Shown piece by piece: positions 49,161-61,400 of a DNA stretch of 64,000 bases. Origin of the DNA: Yamagishiella unicocca. Taxonomy: Eukaryota > Chlorophyta > Chlorophyceae > Chlamydomonadales > Volvocaceae. The number at the start of each line of letters is the position of its first letter. The stretch's first letter is position 1. Where the stretch lies: contig BDSL01000007.1 of the NCBI GenBank assembly GCA_003116995.1, positions 1,922,001-1,986,000 of the forward strand, read 5' to 3'. The notes under the pieces were generated by a model, which saw only the letters and a program-made list of their open reading frames with translations, ran no database searches and was not told where the DNA came from. The position numbers and the translations under genes are program-made.

Positions 49161-49415
49161 GACGCAGCGGCGGCATAAAAGCATCCGGAAAAAAATAATA
49201 GAAAAAACCCGGCCGTCGCGACCCAATTGCACGACCACAACCAAACTCACCCTGTAACAATTACAACAACTCACCCTACCGAACGGGCTTTGATACCCTA
49301 ATTCAGGCTCTTGAAGCACGAAACAACCTCGGCACCAACTATGCTACAATCAGCTCATGGCTTGCACTTCCCCGCTTTTTAATCCTTATTGACACCGCCC
49401 ACGCATCGCTGCAGT

Positions 49416-51389
49416 TCAGTCGTCGCCGTCTCGCAGGCGAGGTCCCGGCCACCAGGGCACGATGGCGCTGGTAGTGGCCTGGTAGGCGGCGTAGGCGGGG
49501 TAGCGGGAGGCGCTGATGTACTCCGTAATCCAAAGCGAGCCACCATGGAAGAGCAGCGTCAGGCCTACCGCACCCGCTGCCGACCAGCCAATGATGCAGC
49601 GGGATGGTAGCACAGCACACAGCACGTAGAACGCCCACCATATGCTTTCCTCGCCTGCTCAGCAGCCAAAACGGTAGTGGTTGCATTGGGGTTGTCCGGT
49701 AGGCGAGATGTGGTTTGCTCAGTGGGTGAGTCACCGGAAGTGCTTGGGTGCAATCCCGCTGCAGAAGCATCGGCTCAGTGCACCGCAACGCGAACACGAA
49801 CTGCCCCATCCAAACACAGAGTCTGCCCTCTACTTCCGCCAGGTGCACTGAGGTTCTTAGCCGACCCACCCAACCTCATCTGTGTTGACCTTTCTGCACA
49901 TCGATTCCTCGTGAAAGGAAAGCACCACTTACAGAAAAAGTTGGGATGGCGCGAGAAGCGAAAGAGCCCCGTCGTGCGGAATCCACGCTTGTAGTCCCCT
50001 CGCAGAGGCTGGCGACTCGCCATCAGCTTGTGCTTGCGCGTTTGGAAGGCCCACTGTTGTTGGTCGCTGACAGTCTCTCCTAGAAGAAGCAGCGCGAAGA
50101 CGGCGGCAGCAGCCCAGTCGGCTGCTCCCAATGGCACTGCGGCCTCTCCGCGGGCCAGTGTCGCCACAAAGGCGGGCATCGTCAAGAGGAGGCACAGAAG
50201 ATGCTGGAACAGCGCCACGAAGACCAGGTTGAGCAACGCAAACAGCAGCTGCAAGGGTCGGGGATGGCGTGGGGAAGTGGGAGTGGAGGCGGTGGAGAGG
50301 TATCGATGGGCCCATAACGCGGCAAAAGCACCACAGTTGGACAGCGCCACATGTTTGATGTGTCGTACAGGACACAGCAGCAAGGAAGGGTCCAGATCAC
50401 CGCTGCGGGTCAGAGCTTCACGCGGTGGAGGCAGCAGCGGGCTACCCTACAACTTTCCCTTACTCCTTGCCGCCACTCACCGGGGGCATGAGAGTGCGAA
50501 CCACAGCCCACCTGCGTGCGGGACCCACAGCGTGGTCAGAGTCGACCCAGGGTGGATAGGCATATGCTCGCCGCCCAAATGTGAAATGCAGAACGTCGCG
50601 GTCGCGGGCCCAAGCCCTGATCCGCGGACACGTCACATGCCGTGCTAATCTGCAGGCCCGCACGCCGCAGGGCCCCGCCACGCCGGCTAGTTAGCCTCAC
50701 GTACCTAGTCCTGGGCGTTTAGGTTTTTCCAGCTATTCCCCATGTCCTCGCCGTCAGAGACAGTACTACACCTGTAGTCCTCATAGCGCACATTGTAGCC
50801 ACCCCTGCGCCAGAAGTTAAACGTAAGGCGACATCCCCAGGCCGCTGATAGGATCACGGCCAGCAACAGCCGTGGGTCAGCGCCAGAGCTGGCCACTGCA
50901 CTGCTCAGTGATGAAAGGCTTCGAGCCAGGCCGCCACCATCGCTTCTGCCGGCCGCCATTCCCCGCCGCACAGACCTTGCTACCGCTGCCAGATCCTCCC
51001 TTGCGAATATGGCCACGTAGATTGGCGGTATTATTGACCTGTGCGATAGAGATTATGGAAGGGACTTAACCGCACGGTTGCGAATGGTCCAGTCCAAGAC
51101 CCAGTTGCTCAATCACTGACGTGGCCAAACCCCATTCTCATCCCACCCACCACATGCGGTCCACGTGTGAACAGTTCTTGGTTAGAAGGTACCATAGCCA
51201 GCATGCCAATGCAGCAGCCAGCGCAACCGCCTCCGCTAGGACTAGTGGCGACCCATGGGCAACCACAGCACGCAGAGCCTCAACCGGTTGGTACGGCAGG
51301 GTTGAAAGGATGCCAGCAAAATCACGGCTCGCGACGATGGCTTCGGAAAGGCCATGCCCGTAAGGTAGACATAGTACCCGAAACATCAT
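49416..51389 (-). CDS. DUF1295 / steroid-reductase-like integral membrane protein
   Basis: Five exons, consistent phases: 51389-51151, 51038-50772, 50511-50481, 50248-49933, 49654-49416; 363 aa. Family hallmarks seen: LTKNCSHVDRMWSIIPPIY near residue 75; CRLTFNFWRRGGYNVRYEDYRW; a multi-helix block (LLFALLNLVFVALFQHLLCLLL, AAAAVFALLLLGETVSDQQQW); the nucleotide-binding-like signature TTGLFRFSRHPNFF at about 271-284; IWWAFYVL and the C-terminal SASRYPAYAAYQATTSAIVP. Homologues are polytopic ER membrane proteins related to 5-alpha-steroid reductases and isoprenylcysteine methyltransferases; the reaction of DUF1295 proteins is mostly undefined. Exon 4's donor was set at T|gtaagt because it keeps phase. 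Diverges from the next gene across 253 bp. Confidence 0.92.
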
Positions 51390-51642
51390 TTCGGCATGCC
51401 TCTAAAAGTGCAGGTCTTGCAATATCGTAGGCAAACGTTTGTGCAACTTGGCGATCTGTATGCTTTATTGCTTTTAGACCCGTACGGTCTTTCATTGCGC
51501 CCGTTCCGTCGCTCTGCCGTACGCAATCCAAGCGACCCAAGCGTGCCGACATAGTCTGCGATTCATCTCGAGTAGCAACTTACGTTTCCATCTGATCACT
51601 GCCGCTCGCGCCGTGCAAAGTGCTTCCAGGTTCCAGCACTCA
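51390..51642. promoter_or_regulatory. Bidirectional promoter interval (DUF1295 / small membrane protein)
   Basis: 253 bp between divergent ATGs; no specific element assigned. Confidence 0.4.
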
Positions 51643-51870
51643 ATGTGGCTGCAGCTGGGCGCGATTGCTGCCGGCGCGTTTGTCCTAGCCTCAGCACATA
51701 CATACTTAGAGAGGCAGCTTGGTGGCAAGGATCAGGCGGGCAAGAGCGGTTCGGGCGCAGAAAGCACTAAGCAGCTCCCTAGGCCAGACGGCTCCGCGCC
51801 GGCCAAGAGCGTGTGGCAGGCCCAGATTTGGAAGGAGGCACAAAGCGTTGCCCGAAAGCTAAGGAAGTAG
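51643..51870 (+). CDS. Small single-helix membrane protein (75 aa)
   Basis: Intronless frame, ATG TGG CTG to TAG. One N-terminal hydrophobic helix (LGAIAAGAFVLASAH) is followed by a basic, hydrophilic tail (KSVWQAQIWKEAQSVARKLRK). This resembles small mitochondrial or ER single-pass subunits in general form, but I recognise no family. The frame stops only 50 nt before the ATG of the LRR/hydrolase gene, and I see no TGTAA between them, so the two may share one transcript. It could also be the tail of a missed upstream exon. Frame is G/C-rich at third positions, which favours real coding. Confidence 0.55.
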   Translation: MWLQLGAIAAGAFVLASAHTYLERQLGGKDQAGKSGSGAESTKQLPRPDGSAPAKSVWQAQIWKEAQSVARKLRK

Positions 51871-51920
51871 TGTACGAGCGACGGTCCTGCAAATCGCCAC
51901 CAGCCTCTGTTATCTGAGCC

Positions 51921-54900
51921 ATGCTGACCGCCGTCTCCGCGTCGCTGTGCGTCGGCGGGCAGGGTACCAACACCTTACGGGCGCCGCTGCCCCGCGCCGC
52001 TGCCCTGTCATGGTGTCATGGGGCCATTGGCGTTGCTGGTGTGTTTGGCGGCTGCATAAACAACAGCCAACCGCGCGCAACTGTTGTCCAAGCGGCATCG
52101 GCCGCCGCCGGAGCTGACAAGGCGTACTCGCGTTCCTCCTGGCGCACCGCAATAGTAGAAGAAGCTGGCCAGCAGGATAGTGGCGACGCATCCACCGCAA
52201 TCAACCCGGCCAGCCAGGCGGGTGGGCCATCTGCTGCTGACAGCGGTGAGGGCATCGACTACGGCACGTTGAGCGCCGCCGAGCTGCGTGTAAGGCTGGC
52301 ATTGGCTGCTGGCAGCGGGCGGCTGGACCTTACGGACTGCCGGCTGCAGGGGCTTCCCCCCGGGGTCCTGGATCTGGCGGAGCTGGAGGTGCGGGCTTGG
52401 CGAGGTGGAGGCGGAGGCTAGGAGGGGGGATTTATAAGCGAATCCGCGAATCCACGGCCGACAAACCGAGGAGGGAGAAATGCATCGCTGAAACTGAATG
52501 CACATTGGACCCAGCTAGCTACGTGCCGCTGCGCGTATGTGGAGTTGCGGCTGGCGCTAGCGATGTCAGCTCATGCATGACACACACCGGATGCCGCACA
52601 AATTGTCCAGACCCATCCCATTCCCGTTCTGTCGCATCACTTTATCATATCCGTCCATCTGCCGCTTCTGCCGCGGCTCAGACTCCCTCTTTGCCCCCAT
52701 TTCCCTGGAATCTGCTTCCACGCTGGCCTCTGTCCCCACTCCAGGAGCTGCAACTGTCCGGCAACTGCCTGACGCACCTGCCTGACGACATCTCCCGCCT
52801 GACGGGACTGCGCCGCCTGGGCTTAGCAGGCAACCTGCTGACCCACTTGCCGGCCGGCATCGGGGCGCTGACAGGGCTGGAGGGGCTTTGGCTGCACGGA
52901 AACCTATTGGAGAGCCTGCCGCCGCAGCTGGGGAGGCTGGGGGCGCTGAGGGCCCTATCGCTGGCAGGTGGGTGGGAGAGGGGCACGAGGTTGAATTTTA
53001 GTTGGTCAATATGGACTTGATATGTGGCAGTACGCCTTCACACCACACAACCCCCGCATTTTCGTTCCTGCACTCTCCCTACTTGCTAGGCAACTGTCTG
53101 GAGTCCGTCCCCGCCGGTGCGCTCTCGGGCCTCACGTCCCTCACCGACCTCACCCTCGCTGGCAACCGCCTGAGCGCCCTGCCGCCCCATGAGCTGGCGC
53201 CGTTATCCCGGCTGCGCAAGCTGGCGCTGAATGGGAACCGTCTCACGGCGCGTAGCCCTGGCGAGCTGGGCCTCGGGGCGCACATGACGGCGCTGACGGA
53301 GCTTATGCTGCAGGTGGGCAAGTTGTCATGACACCCGTGGGGAGCATTGCCGTGCACAGGTGCCGTGTGCGCACATTTGCAACTGCGCATCGGCCCACGA
53401 TTGACAGGGGTATGTCAATCGTGGGCCGCTGCGCAGTTGCAAATGTGCCTCAGGGATATGTGCCTCAACGCGTGCCGCGCACATTATCCTTTTCATGCGG
53501 ACATACTGCTGGGCAGAACCGTCCTGGCTGGAGAGATTACGTTCCCATGTCGCGCATGTTCTGCAGGGGAATTGCCTGGAGGAGGTGGACCCCCATGTCT
53601 TTGAGTGCCCGGTGAGGCCTGGGGGCGGGGCGTCGGCTCCAGGGAAAGGACTGAGGCGGCTTACCAAAGCGCCTTTGGCAGCCTGGGCCCCCGCTGGTCC
53701 TGCCCTCAGGACTGCCAGGACACTCGTTGCCTCTGCTCCCCCTCGGTCAATACTCTCAATACTCAATGGCTTCAAGACTGTAGCCATCTTGCTGGGTACA
53801 ATCGGCCTGGCTTCTCAGAGCAGCTACTGTAGTCCATCATTTGATCATGTCATGCCACACCGCCACCATCTGCTGTATTGATATCTCTTGATGCGCTTGA
53901 CCTATACCTTCCCCATGCGCCCATCGATCCGCCACCGCCACTAATACCTGTTTCTGTCTTGTACCAGGCCCTCCAAGAGCTGTCGCTTGCTGACAACCAG
54001 CTTTCGACGCTGCCGCCCCACCTGGCTGGCGCCTCCTCGCTCTCGCGTCTGCACCTCTTCGGCAATCGCCTCACGACCGTGCCAGCAAGGCAGCTCGCGT
54101 CACTGCCAGCCCTCTCATCCTGCTGGCTGGAGGGCAACCCGTTAAACGGTGAAACGGTGGCAGAGCTAGCGGCCGCGGCGGCCGGCGGCGGCATGCCGCG
54201 CCTGAAAGCGATCGGTTTGGACCAGTCCCAAATCGCTACTGCGGCTGCGGTGGGCGGGCCGACGGCGCAGCCGCACCCCAGCAGCGGCAGCAGCAGCCTC
54301 CCCGCCAATGTGCGTGTTGGCTGTGTTCTGGGCTCAGGGCCTGGCTACTTCAAGCTGCAGTACGGCCCGCAGCGCCCCGCCAGCTCCGGCGCTGCTGACG
54401 GCGACCGCGCAGACTCAGGTGGCCGCATCGGTGTTGGGAGCAGCGGCACCGGGGTCTGCAGCAGCAATAAGCTCCTGGTGGTGGCGTTCGGAAGTGCGCC
54501 CGGTACTCCAAACTGGGGCGGGCTGCTCACCAAGGTGTACAGGGCGGCAACGTCGGAGGCAGAGAGGTGGGTTGTAGCTGCGAAAGCGCTTGGCAGCCTC
54601 TGCGAGGCTGAAGACGCAGCATGGGCTGGCTGGTGGAAATCTGTGTTAGGGTGTGAAGGGTGACCAGGCTCAAGCTTGAACCTGCGGACGGCGGCCAGTA
54701 TCGGATATGCCCTAGGTACAGCGGCGAATGCATGTGGGGTTGTGGGCAGTATTGTATTGTATGCAGGCAATGTCGTTTAGGCTGGCTGTCACGCGCATAA
54801 GATCTCGATTATTGGCCACGAATCCGCCGGCAATGTTTCTCACTACCCGGCAGTTACTTCGATGTGCTGTACGTGGCGGATCCCGCCCGTGACTGGTACG

Positions 54901-55767
54901 GCGGGGGCGGCGAGTCGTCATACGACTACTACCATTCGCGCCTGTTATCCTACACGTCCCAGTATGACCGCGTTCTGCTGCTCGGGGACTCTATGGGCGC
55001 CACGGCAGCGCTGCTGTTCGCGGACCTGGCTACGGGCGCGCTGGCGTTTTGCCCTCAGGTGGGTGTTGGTGGCGCTCCTTAATGTACCGGACCTGCTGTC
55101 GATGCCAGGCTTTGTACCGCGCAAAGATCATGTCTCGAACTTCCTTGTTTCCTGCCGCCAGGTGGATTTGACCGCCGCCTCAATCCGCCCTGGCCGCCCC
55201 ACCAACTGGCTGGACCACCTTCAAAATCGGTTGATGGCATCGGTGCGCGCCTCGAGCGGCGAGTTCCTGGTGCTGGTGGGCACCTGGCAGCATGACCTGG
55301 CACAAGCAAACATGCTCCCGCAGGGTCCAAGCAAGGGCCAGGGGCAGGCGGGAGGGAGTTGGCACGCAAGAGATGGAATGGCTGGGTCTCGTGATGCAGA
55401 ACAGGAGGTGGCGTTGCGGAGCTGGCGGCAGGTGGAGACTGCAGCGTTGAAGCAAACTGCAGCGACCTCCGCTTCGTCGCATTTGCTTGTTGGGCAGCAA
55501 CGTGAAGGAAGCCCAGGAGAGTCAGATGAGGTTGATGCAAGCAAGGCAGGATCTTCCTCTCCTCAAGCAGCCGAGTTATCTCGCCAAACGGGAGTCGGCA
55601 CAGGCTATTGCGGGGGTGGCGTGAGCGTTCGGGTTTTCTCGGTGGATAGCCACCGGCTGGCGGCGGCTCTTGACTCGCGTATGCAGTTGGTGCCGCTGGT
55701 GCGTGACGCAGTGCTGCATCAGCTGGGACTTCGCTCAGGCAACGTGCGGGTGGCCAATCTGCTGTGA
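51921..55767 (+). CDS. Leucine-rich-repeat protein with a C-terminal alpha/beta-hydrolase-like region
   Basis: Seven exons, consistent phases: 51921-52388, 52745-52967, 53090-53313, 53567-53611, 53968-54566, 54854-55058, 55162-55767; 789 aa. Residues 1-110: Ala/Ser/Arg-rich, few acids at first, possibly an organelle transit peptide. About 130-385: typical leucine-rich repeats (LQLSGNCLTHLPDDISRL, LGLAGNLLTHLPAGIGAL, LTLAGNRLSALPPHELAPL, LSLADNQLSTLPPHLAG), the class that lines protein-binding solenoids. About 460-650: KLLVVAFGSAPGTPNWGG, DVLYVADPARDWYGGG and VLLLGDSMGATAALLFA, where GDSMG (564-568, Ser566) looks like a nucleophile elbow; the remaining triad residues cannot be assigned. The final exon has a long Ser/Gln-rich insert. 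Role unknown. Repeats are split across exons in different phases, so missing one exon would break the solenoid. Confidence 0.85.
53372..53447. ncRNA. Near-perfect intronic hairpin, candidate small-RNA precursor
   Basis: Arms 53372-53406 and 53413-53447 are complementary over 35 bp with one mismatch and a 6-nt loop (GGGGTA). It lies in the intron between LRR exons 53090-53313 and 53567-53611, so it is transcribed with that gene. Size and near-perfect stem resemble a pre-miRNA or young siRNA hairpin, but a miniature inverted-repeat insertion would look the same. Confidence 0.5.
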
Positions 55768-56664
55768 TAATTTTACTGCTTGAAGGACGAATTGCCAGTT
55801 TGTTGCATGGGTTGCATACCCACATGCTGCCACTATGTCCTGGGAGGAAAAGTCATGGGTCGGTACTGAATAGTATAACCGATTAGGAGACGTTTGGTGC
55901 AAACGTTTGCAGATGCATGGTGGGGAACTTTGGAATCCGGAGGTCGATTGTCGACCCCGAGCTATGTCTAAATGAACGTAAACAAGGACCTCGCGCTGTT
56001 TAGTGGAACGTTTCGAGAGCCCATTTTTCGGTGCAAGGTGGAGAACTTGTTATGGTGGCTGGACATGCTAGAGCGAAACACGTCCTAGAGCGAGACTTGT
56101 CGAAGCCCGGATCCGCCCGAGCCTGGACACTGGCCGAGATGTGTTGATGTAGACTGCCGGACATGGCTATCTAGTGTCCACGACAGGATGCCAAAGCCCC
56201 GCCGCGCCGCCATGGGAGACCGGAGAACGCAATAGCACAAGCGAGCACCCGCATGCCCGCAGACAGAATGCAAGAACAAAGACAATTAGCTTTCCAGGGG
56301 GTGCGGCCTGCGGCCGCAGTGCTGTGGTTCCAATACAAGTGACATGATCAAATCCTCCTCTGTGTAACATATAATAAATGGAGCCAGTTCTGGAATGTGC
56401 ATCGGCAGGAGCAGCGGGAAATGAACCCTGTAGTCCTTCCTGCTTCGGTAGGGCCCGCTATTTGAACCCAACCATAAAAATATTCCCATTGTTGAATGCC
56501 AATAACAATGGTGACGCCTAAGACAGCGGAGAGCCGAGGTGATAACAATTTTATGATTATCGGAACCTTGTTCAACCGACAACTGGATCTTGCTGTTTAA
56601 TATAAACGAGCATGGGTGCAGGACACTTGTTCTTGTTTTATCACCTAATAGAGCACACGTAGAA
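55768..56664. other. Intergenic
   Basis: 3' UTR of the LRR gene and promoter of the coiled-coil gene. A TGTAA at 56363-56367 (tgtgtaacata) is the best poly(A) candidate, about 600 nt past the stop. No gene seen. Confidence 0.45.
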
Positions 56665-57590
56665 ATGCAGGGCTGCTTTGGACCTTCTAAGTCTACTAGG
56701 CTTCAGAATGAGCTTGACCAACTAAAGCAGGCTTTCAAGTACAAGGATAATGAAGTCGCTCGCCTGCGACAGCAGGACGCTTTGCAGAAGCAAAAAGAAC
56801 AACAGCAAACTGAAGCACTGCAAGCTGCGGCAGCCCATGTCGCGCAACTGGAGGCCCGGCTGCAGGCGGAGAAACAGGAGCAGCAGCGGCTGGACGCCCA
56901 GAAACGGCAGCAGCTAGCAGAGCAGCAGTTGCTGGCAGAGCAGCAGCGACAGCAGCTGGAGGGTCGGCTGCTCGCAGAGCAGCAGAAACGTGCGGACGAA
57001 CAACGGATGGCAGAGCAACTGCAGCAGCGGCTGGAGGCGAAGCTATCGGAGGAGCAACAGCTACTAGCGGAGCAGCAGCTGCTGGCAGAGCAGCAACAGC
57101 AAGACTTGGAGGTAAAGCTGCGCGATGAGCAGCAGAAACTCTCGGAGCAGCAGCGGCTGACGGAACAGCATATCCGGGCGCATACTCAGACACAGCGCAA
57201 GTTGGCCATTGAGGAGCAGCGCTCGCGGCGTCTTCAGAAACAGATTACAAGCTTCACGGAGGTGGGTTGCAGACCATGCAAGATTGTATATGCCGTTGCC
57301 GTATAACTTTTTGGGACCGAATGCGCAGACCATGGAGGAAGTATCCAAGGTGCTCACGGCCGTGGAGCACGATCCCAAGACTTCGGGCAGCCCCAGGCAT
57401 GTGGACAGGAAGGCCCGACCATCAGTGGTAAGATAGGTTACGCGAGGAAACGGAACCCAACATTTTCATGCAGTGCTCAGCGCCGACAAACTATGTTTCC
57501 TTGTAGGCGGACCAGTTGCGGCAATCGCTCGCGATGTACAAGCGGGCGAAGGAGGACGAAGTCCCAAATGACCAGGGCAAGATCGAGTAA
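56665..57590 (+). CDS. Gln/Glu-rich coiled-coil protein (259 aa)
   Basis: Three exons, phase 0 throughout: 56665-57261, 57329-57427, 57507-57590. Start is the first ATG of the frame (MQGCFGPSKSTRLQNELDQL). Residues about 12-195 form one uninterrupted heptad-patterned coiled coil with repeated LAEQQ/LEAKL/LRDEQQKL units, built by internal duplication. The C-terminal 60 residues are charged and non-repetitive (TMEEVSKVLTAVEHDP, DQLRQSLAMYKRAKEDE). No catalytic domain, signal peptide or membrane segment. Function not recognisable; such proteins are commonly structural or scaffold components. A TGTAA at 57834-57838 is a plausible poly(A) signal. Confidence 0.82.
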
Positions 57591-58449
57591 AGACGATCTT
57601 GGGGGGAGGCCTCGTGTGTACTTCTTTCGTGTTACTTTGAATACGCTCTCCCTTCTGTGTCTCGATTGCCATCCCTGCACTCACGCTCGTTCGAGGGTTC
57701 TGGGAGACGTCTTGTGCCGATTTTTGTACGCTGTCTAGTAATTGCATGGGGTTAGGGAAGGTCGCATTTCCGTCAATACGTCATGATACGTTGACAGCGA
57801 TCTTGCCTTTTGTCGGTCCTGCCCTGATGAGCTTGTAAGATCTTGGGGCATGGGTGTGGAATCAGTTATGTGTGTATTGCATCATGGGGATGCATACCAG
57901 TGCAGACTATGCGCTAACCGTAATAAGTAGTACGAGGTGCCTAGACTTGTGCTTGTCGCATGTGGGCATATTTCTCTATATAGAGCAGGCGGATTTGGGG
58001 CGACGAGTGTACGAATAGACCTGCATCAGCCTGCACACGTTCTCTCCAGCTGAGTTATGTCTCCAACGCAGGTTTGGTATGCGGCCGACATGTGCGTGTC
58101 TGAGCTGACTGATCCCACTTGGCCTCATTGAAGCGGCAATATCGTGGGGCTCGTCCATCGCAACTAATCTGTACGGCCGTATGCACAAGCATATACTTAG
58201 TGCCTGTAAGCTTAATGCAATCTTTCGTGGCACTTGGTTGCTGGAGCCTCGCTGCCTAGTTGCGTAGGATACTTCACAATGGTATGGACGGGACTGTTTC
58301 GTCCAGAACTGCTATGGTCGCACCGTGATGCAGCCTAACAGCATACATCGCTAGTTAGCGGTATATCGCGAACCGATACCGGTATTGTAGCAGACCGCCA
58401 GGAGTTAATTTTGAAAAGGCTGGCAATTAGCTAGCTGAGCTCGCCAAAG
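57591..58449. other. Intergenic
   Basis: 3' UTR of the coiled-coil gene (TGTAA at 57834-57838) and presumed promoter of the Kir channel gene. Nothing else recognised. Confidence 0.45.
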
Positions 58450-61400
58450 ATGCAGGGTTTGCACGAATGGCTTCTCTCAAATGCACCTGGCCACAGTGTC
58501 GGCAATTACCACGACGGGACGCTCGATGTCGAGGAGCGCGAGGTCATTCGGCGCAGGATGCGCACCGACAAATGGACTCTCGACAGAGGCGCTGGGTACT
58601 ACGCAACCGAGCGTGTTAAGAAGAAATTGCCATGCCTTGTGCAGACTGGAAAGTAGGTGATATCATGCGTTCAGCGCCTTTCTGTTGCTTTGGTGCCTAA
58701 AATTCACTTCTTGACTGGACTTATGGCTGCTTTCGGGGAGTGTGGTGAGCCATCCATATTGATTGTTTGTGCTCCTATGTTGCAGTCGCTGATTCCCACA
58801 TTCTATTCCCACGTGAGCCTAGGCACGCTGGACGGTCACGTGTACGTTACGTGGGGGTGGACTTCCAGACCTTCTGGACGCACATACTGCGAAGAGGTAT
58901 GGGGTGGGAGGAGGGGTATCATGTGAGCTCCCACAGCGTGTGACGGTGCCCTAGCTGGCAGCTGATTCACGCTGGCGGGCCCCTCCCCGCTGGTGGGGAT
59001 CGGGCGCGCACAGGATTGCGTATCACCGTGTCTGTCTGGGGAAGCTGAGGGTCATAGCGTGATCGAGATGCTTGCTCGCCTGGCTCGAACTTGCTACCCA
59101 AGACAACACGGCCCACCTAACTCTTACGTCCCGAATGGCACCGGACAGACTTCTTCACGACAGCCGTCAACGCCAAACTAGTACAACTTGTAGCGGTGTT
59201 GGTGGTATGGTACTTCCTCATGTTGCTGGGTTGGAGCAGCATCTACTACATCATTTGGCGGTACGTGTTTTGCAGCCTCAAACGGTATGGAAATACCTGT
59301 GATCAGCACGTTGTCCTGCACACCACCACAAAGTCGTAGTGGCCATGATGTCCAGAGGTGCAGGCCAGAGGTTTTATATCGTGCATGCCATTCCAGACTT
59401 CCCATTAGTATGCGAACTTGTATGGTCACATTACCTCGCTTCATGCTTCCGTTCGGCTTTCATGCGGTATGCTGTCTGGGTTATTAGTTTTTCAGCGGGG
59501 TGCGTGTTTCGCCACCTTTGACGGGATGCGTGTTTGGCCCGACTCTGACGGCTCCCCTTCAGGTGGAACGACGCATGTTTCATCGGATTTCATGGCTTTC
59601 GCTCAGCGTTCATGTACGCGACAGAGACACAGCAGACAATAGGTGCGACAATGCGGGGCAGTTCCGTGATACTTAGGAGCTAAGTTCGCCTACCCATTGC
59701 CTGCATACCTTCCTACGATATCGCCTTGTGCTGCGTCGGTTGAGCCGTGTCGCGCCCGGTCGTGGCCATCACTACCTTCCTTGTAGGTTATGGCGAGCGC
59801 GCAACTGGGGAGTGCTGGCTGGCAGCGTTATTGGTGTCAATCCACTCGCTGCAGGTGGGGCAGAAGAGAAAAGGGGAACGACGTGCATGAAGGGTATTAA
59901 TGCTGGCATGAACTTTGGTTCCAGCGGATGCTGGCCGTTATTGCGAGAACACTAGTGAACTGTGTTTGTACAAGCAGTGTGGAAACTTTCGAAGTCGCGG
60001 TCCATCCTTTGCGAAGTTCCCGCACATGTTTTCCCGGTTTTGCGTCAGTCAGGTAATCTCGCCATCCTTGCCCGGCGTTCCCGGTGCGCCATTTCCCCAG
60101 GCCGTGCTGCTCGACAGCGTAATTTTGGGCATTGTCTTCTCGCGCATCTCACACCCCAAGCAGCGCTCACGCACCGTCCTCATCAGCGACTGCGCGGTCA
60201 TAGCACGGCGCGACGGCCAGCTTAAATTGTGAGTCGAGGGGCCGGATGCGGGTGTTGCTAAATGTGATGGTGTGCTCCGTTGCGCGCTGAAACGTATGGC
60301 TTTCAAGCAGCGTATGGCTGCATTCTCGTTGTTTGGCTTGTTGTATGGCAGCTGTTTTCAATTTGCCATTTCCCACCGCGATGGAATCCATTGCCCTTAC
60401 GTTGACCTTTTAACCGCCTGATGTGGCACGCCCAATGCAGCATGTTCCGTATCGCTGACATCCAGAAGCGTTCCGTCATCGATCCGCGGGTCCGGGTGCT
60501 CATGTATACGTGGGGACCTGGTCGGCGGACTGCCGAGGGCGAAAGAATACCGGTCACTGCACAGGTGGGCTGCAAGTGGGCCCGCCTTGGGACTTGAGAG
60601 TCAAAAAGGATTTCCGTAATGGGCGAACTCGGAAATGTAGGCATAGTGAAGTATCCGTTGGCAATGCGAAAGTGAGATGTATGATTCGCCGTTCGCCGTC
60701 GTCCTTATGTATCCTTGCGTTTCACATGTCCCTTTCCTGTTGTGGAAATGACAGGATATGGCGGTCACCCTGGACTGCACGCTGCTGCTGCCAGTGACGG
60801 TAGAGCACACCATCGATGAAGCCAGCCCTCTTTTCGGCCACACATCGCAGAGCCTGGAGGTGGGTAATGTTTTCCGCAACTCTTGCCCTCCTGGTGCGCG
60901 TCAGCCTGCACTAAACCTAAGGTAGCTCGTATTGGTTAACCTTACTCTCCCATGTCAGGCGGTTGGCGCCGAGATAGTGGTGACATTTGAGGCCTCGACG
61001 GAGATGGGCGATACCTTCATGGCCCGCCAGAGCTACTTGCCATCTGAGATACATTGGGGCCACACTTTCGTCAACGTCATCAGGACGGCGCCCTCCGGCG
61101 ACACCCAGCACGAGGTGGATCTGTCCCGGTGAGTTCAACTAGGCAGCGGCATGATGCGGGGCGGCTTCGGCTGGGAAGCCATGCGGAGGGTGGCGCATGG
61201 AGCCTGGCGAATGTGCCAATGCAGAGGAACCGCCGCAACCTGTTGCTGGTCCTATAGGGGGAGCACTGCTGCGCAGCGTGCTTGGGACTGCATGCCCGCT
61301 GAACATGAATCGGTCAAGGCACGTGTGCATGAGACACTGTAACCCGCGCACCCAGTAACCCGCGCTGCCACCGCCGACACCCAGAGAAGCATTGTATTTA

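Noticed and set aside
58786..58896. Kir exon 2 starting at the TGCAG acceptor at 58785
   Set aside because: Gives a phase clash with exon 1 and an immediate stop in the required frame; the acceptor at 58822 (CCTAG) restores phase and leads directly into the conserved slide-helix sequence.
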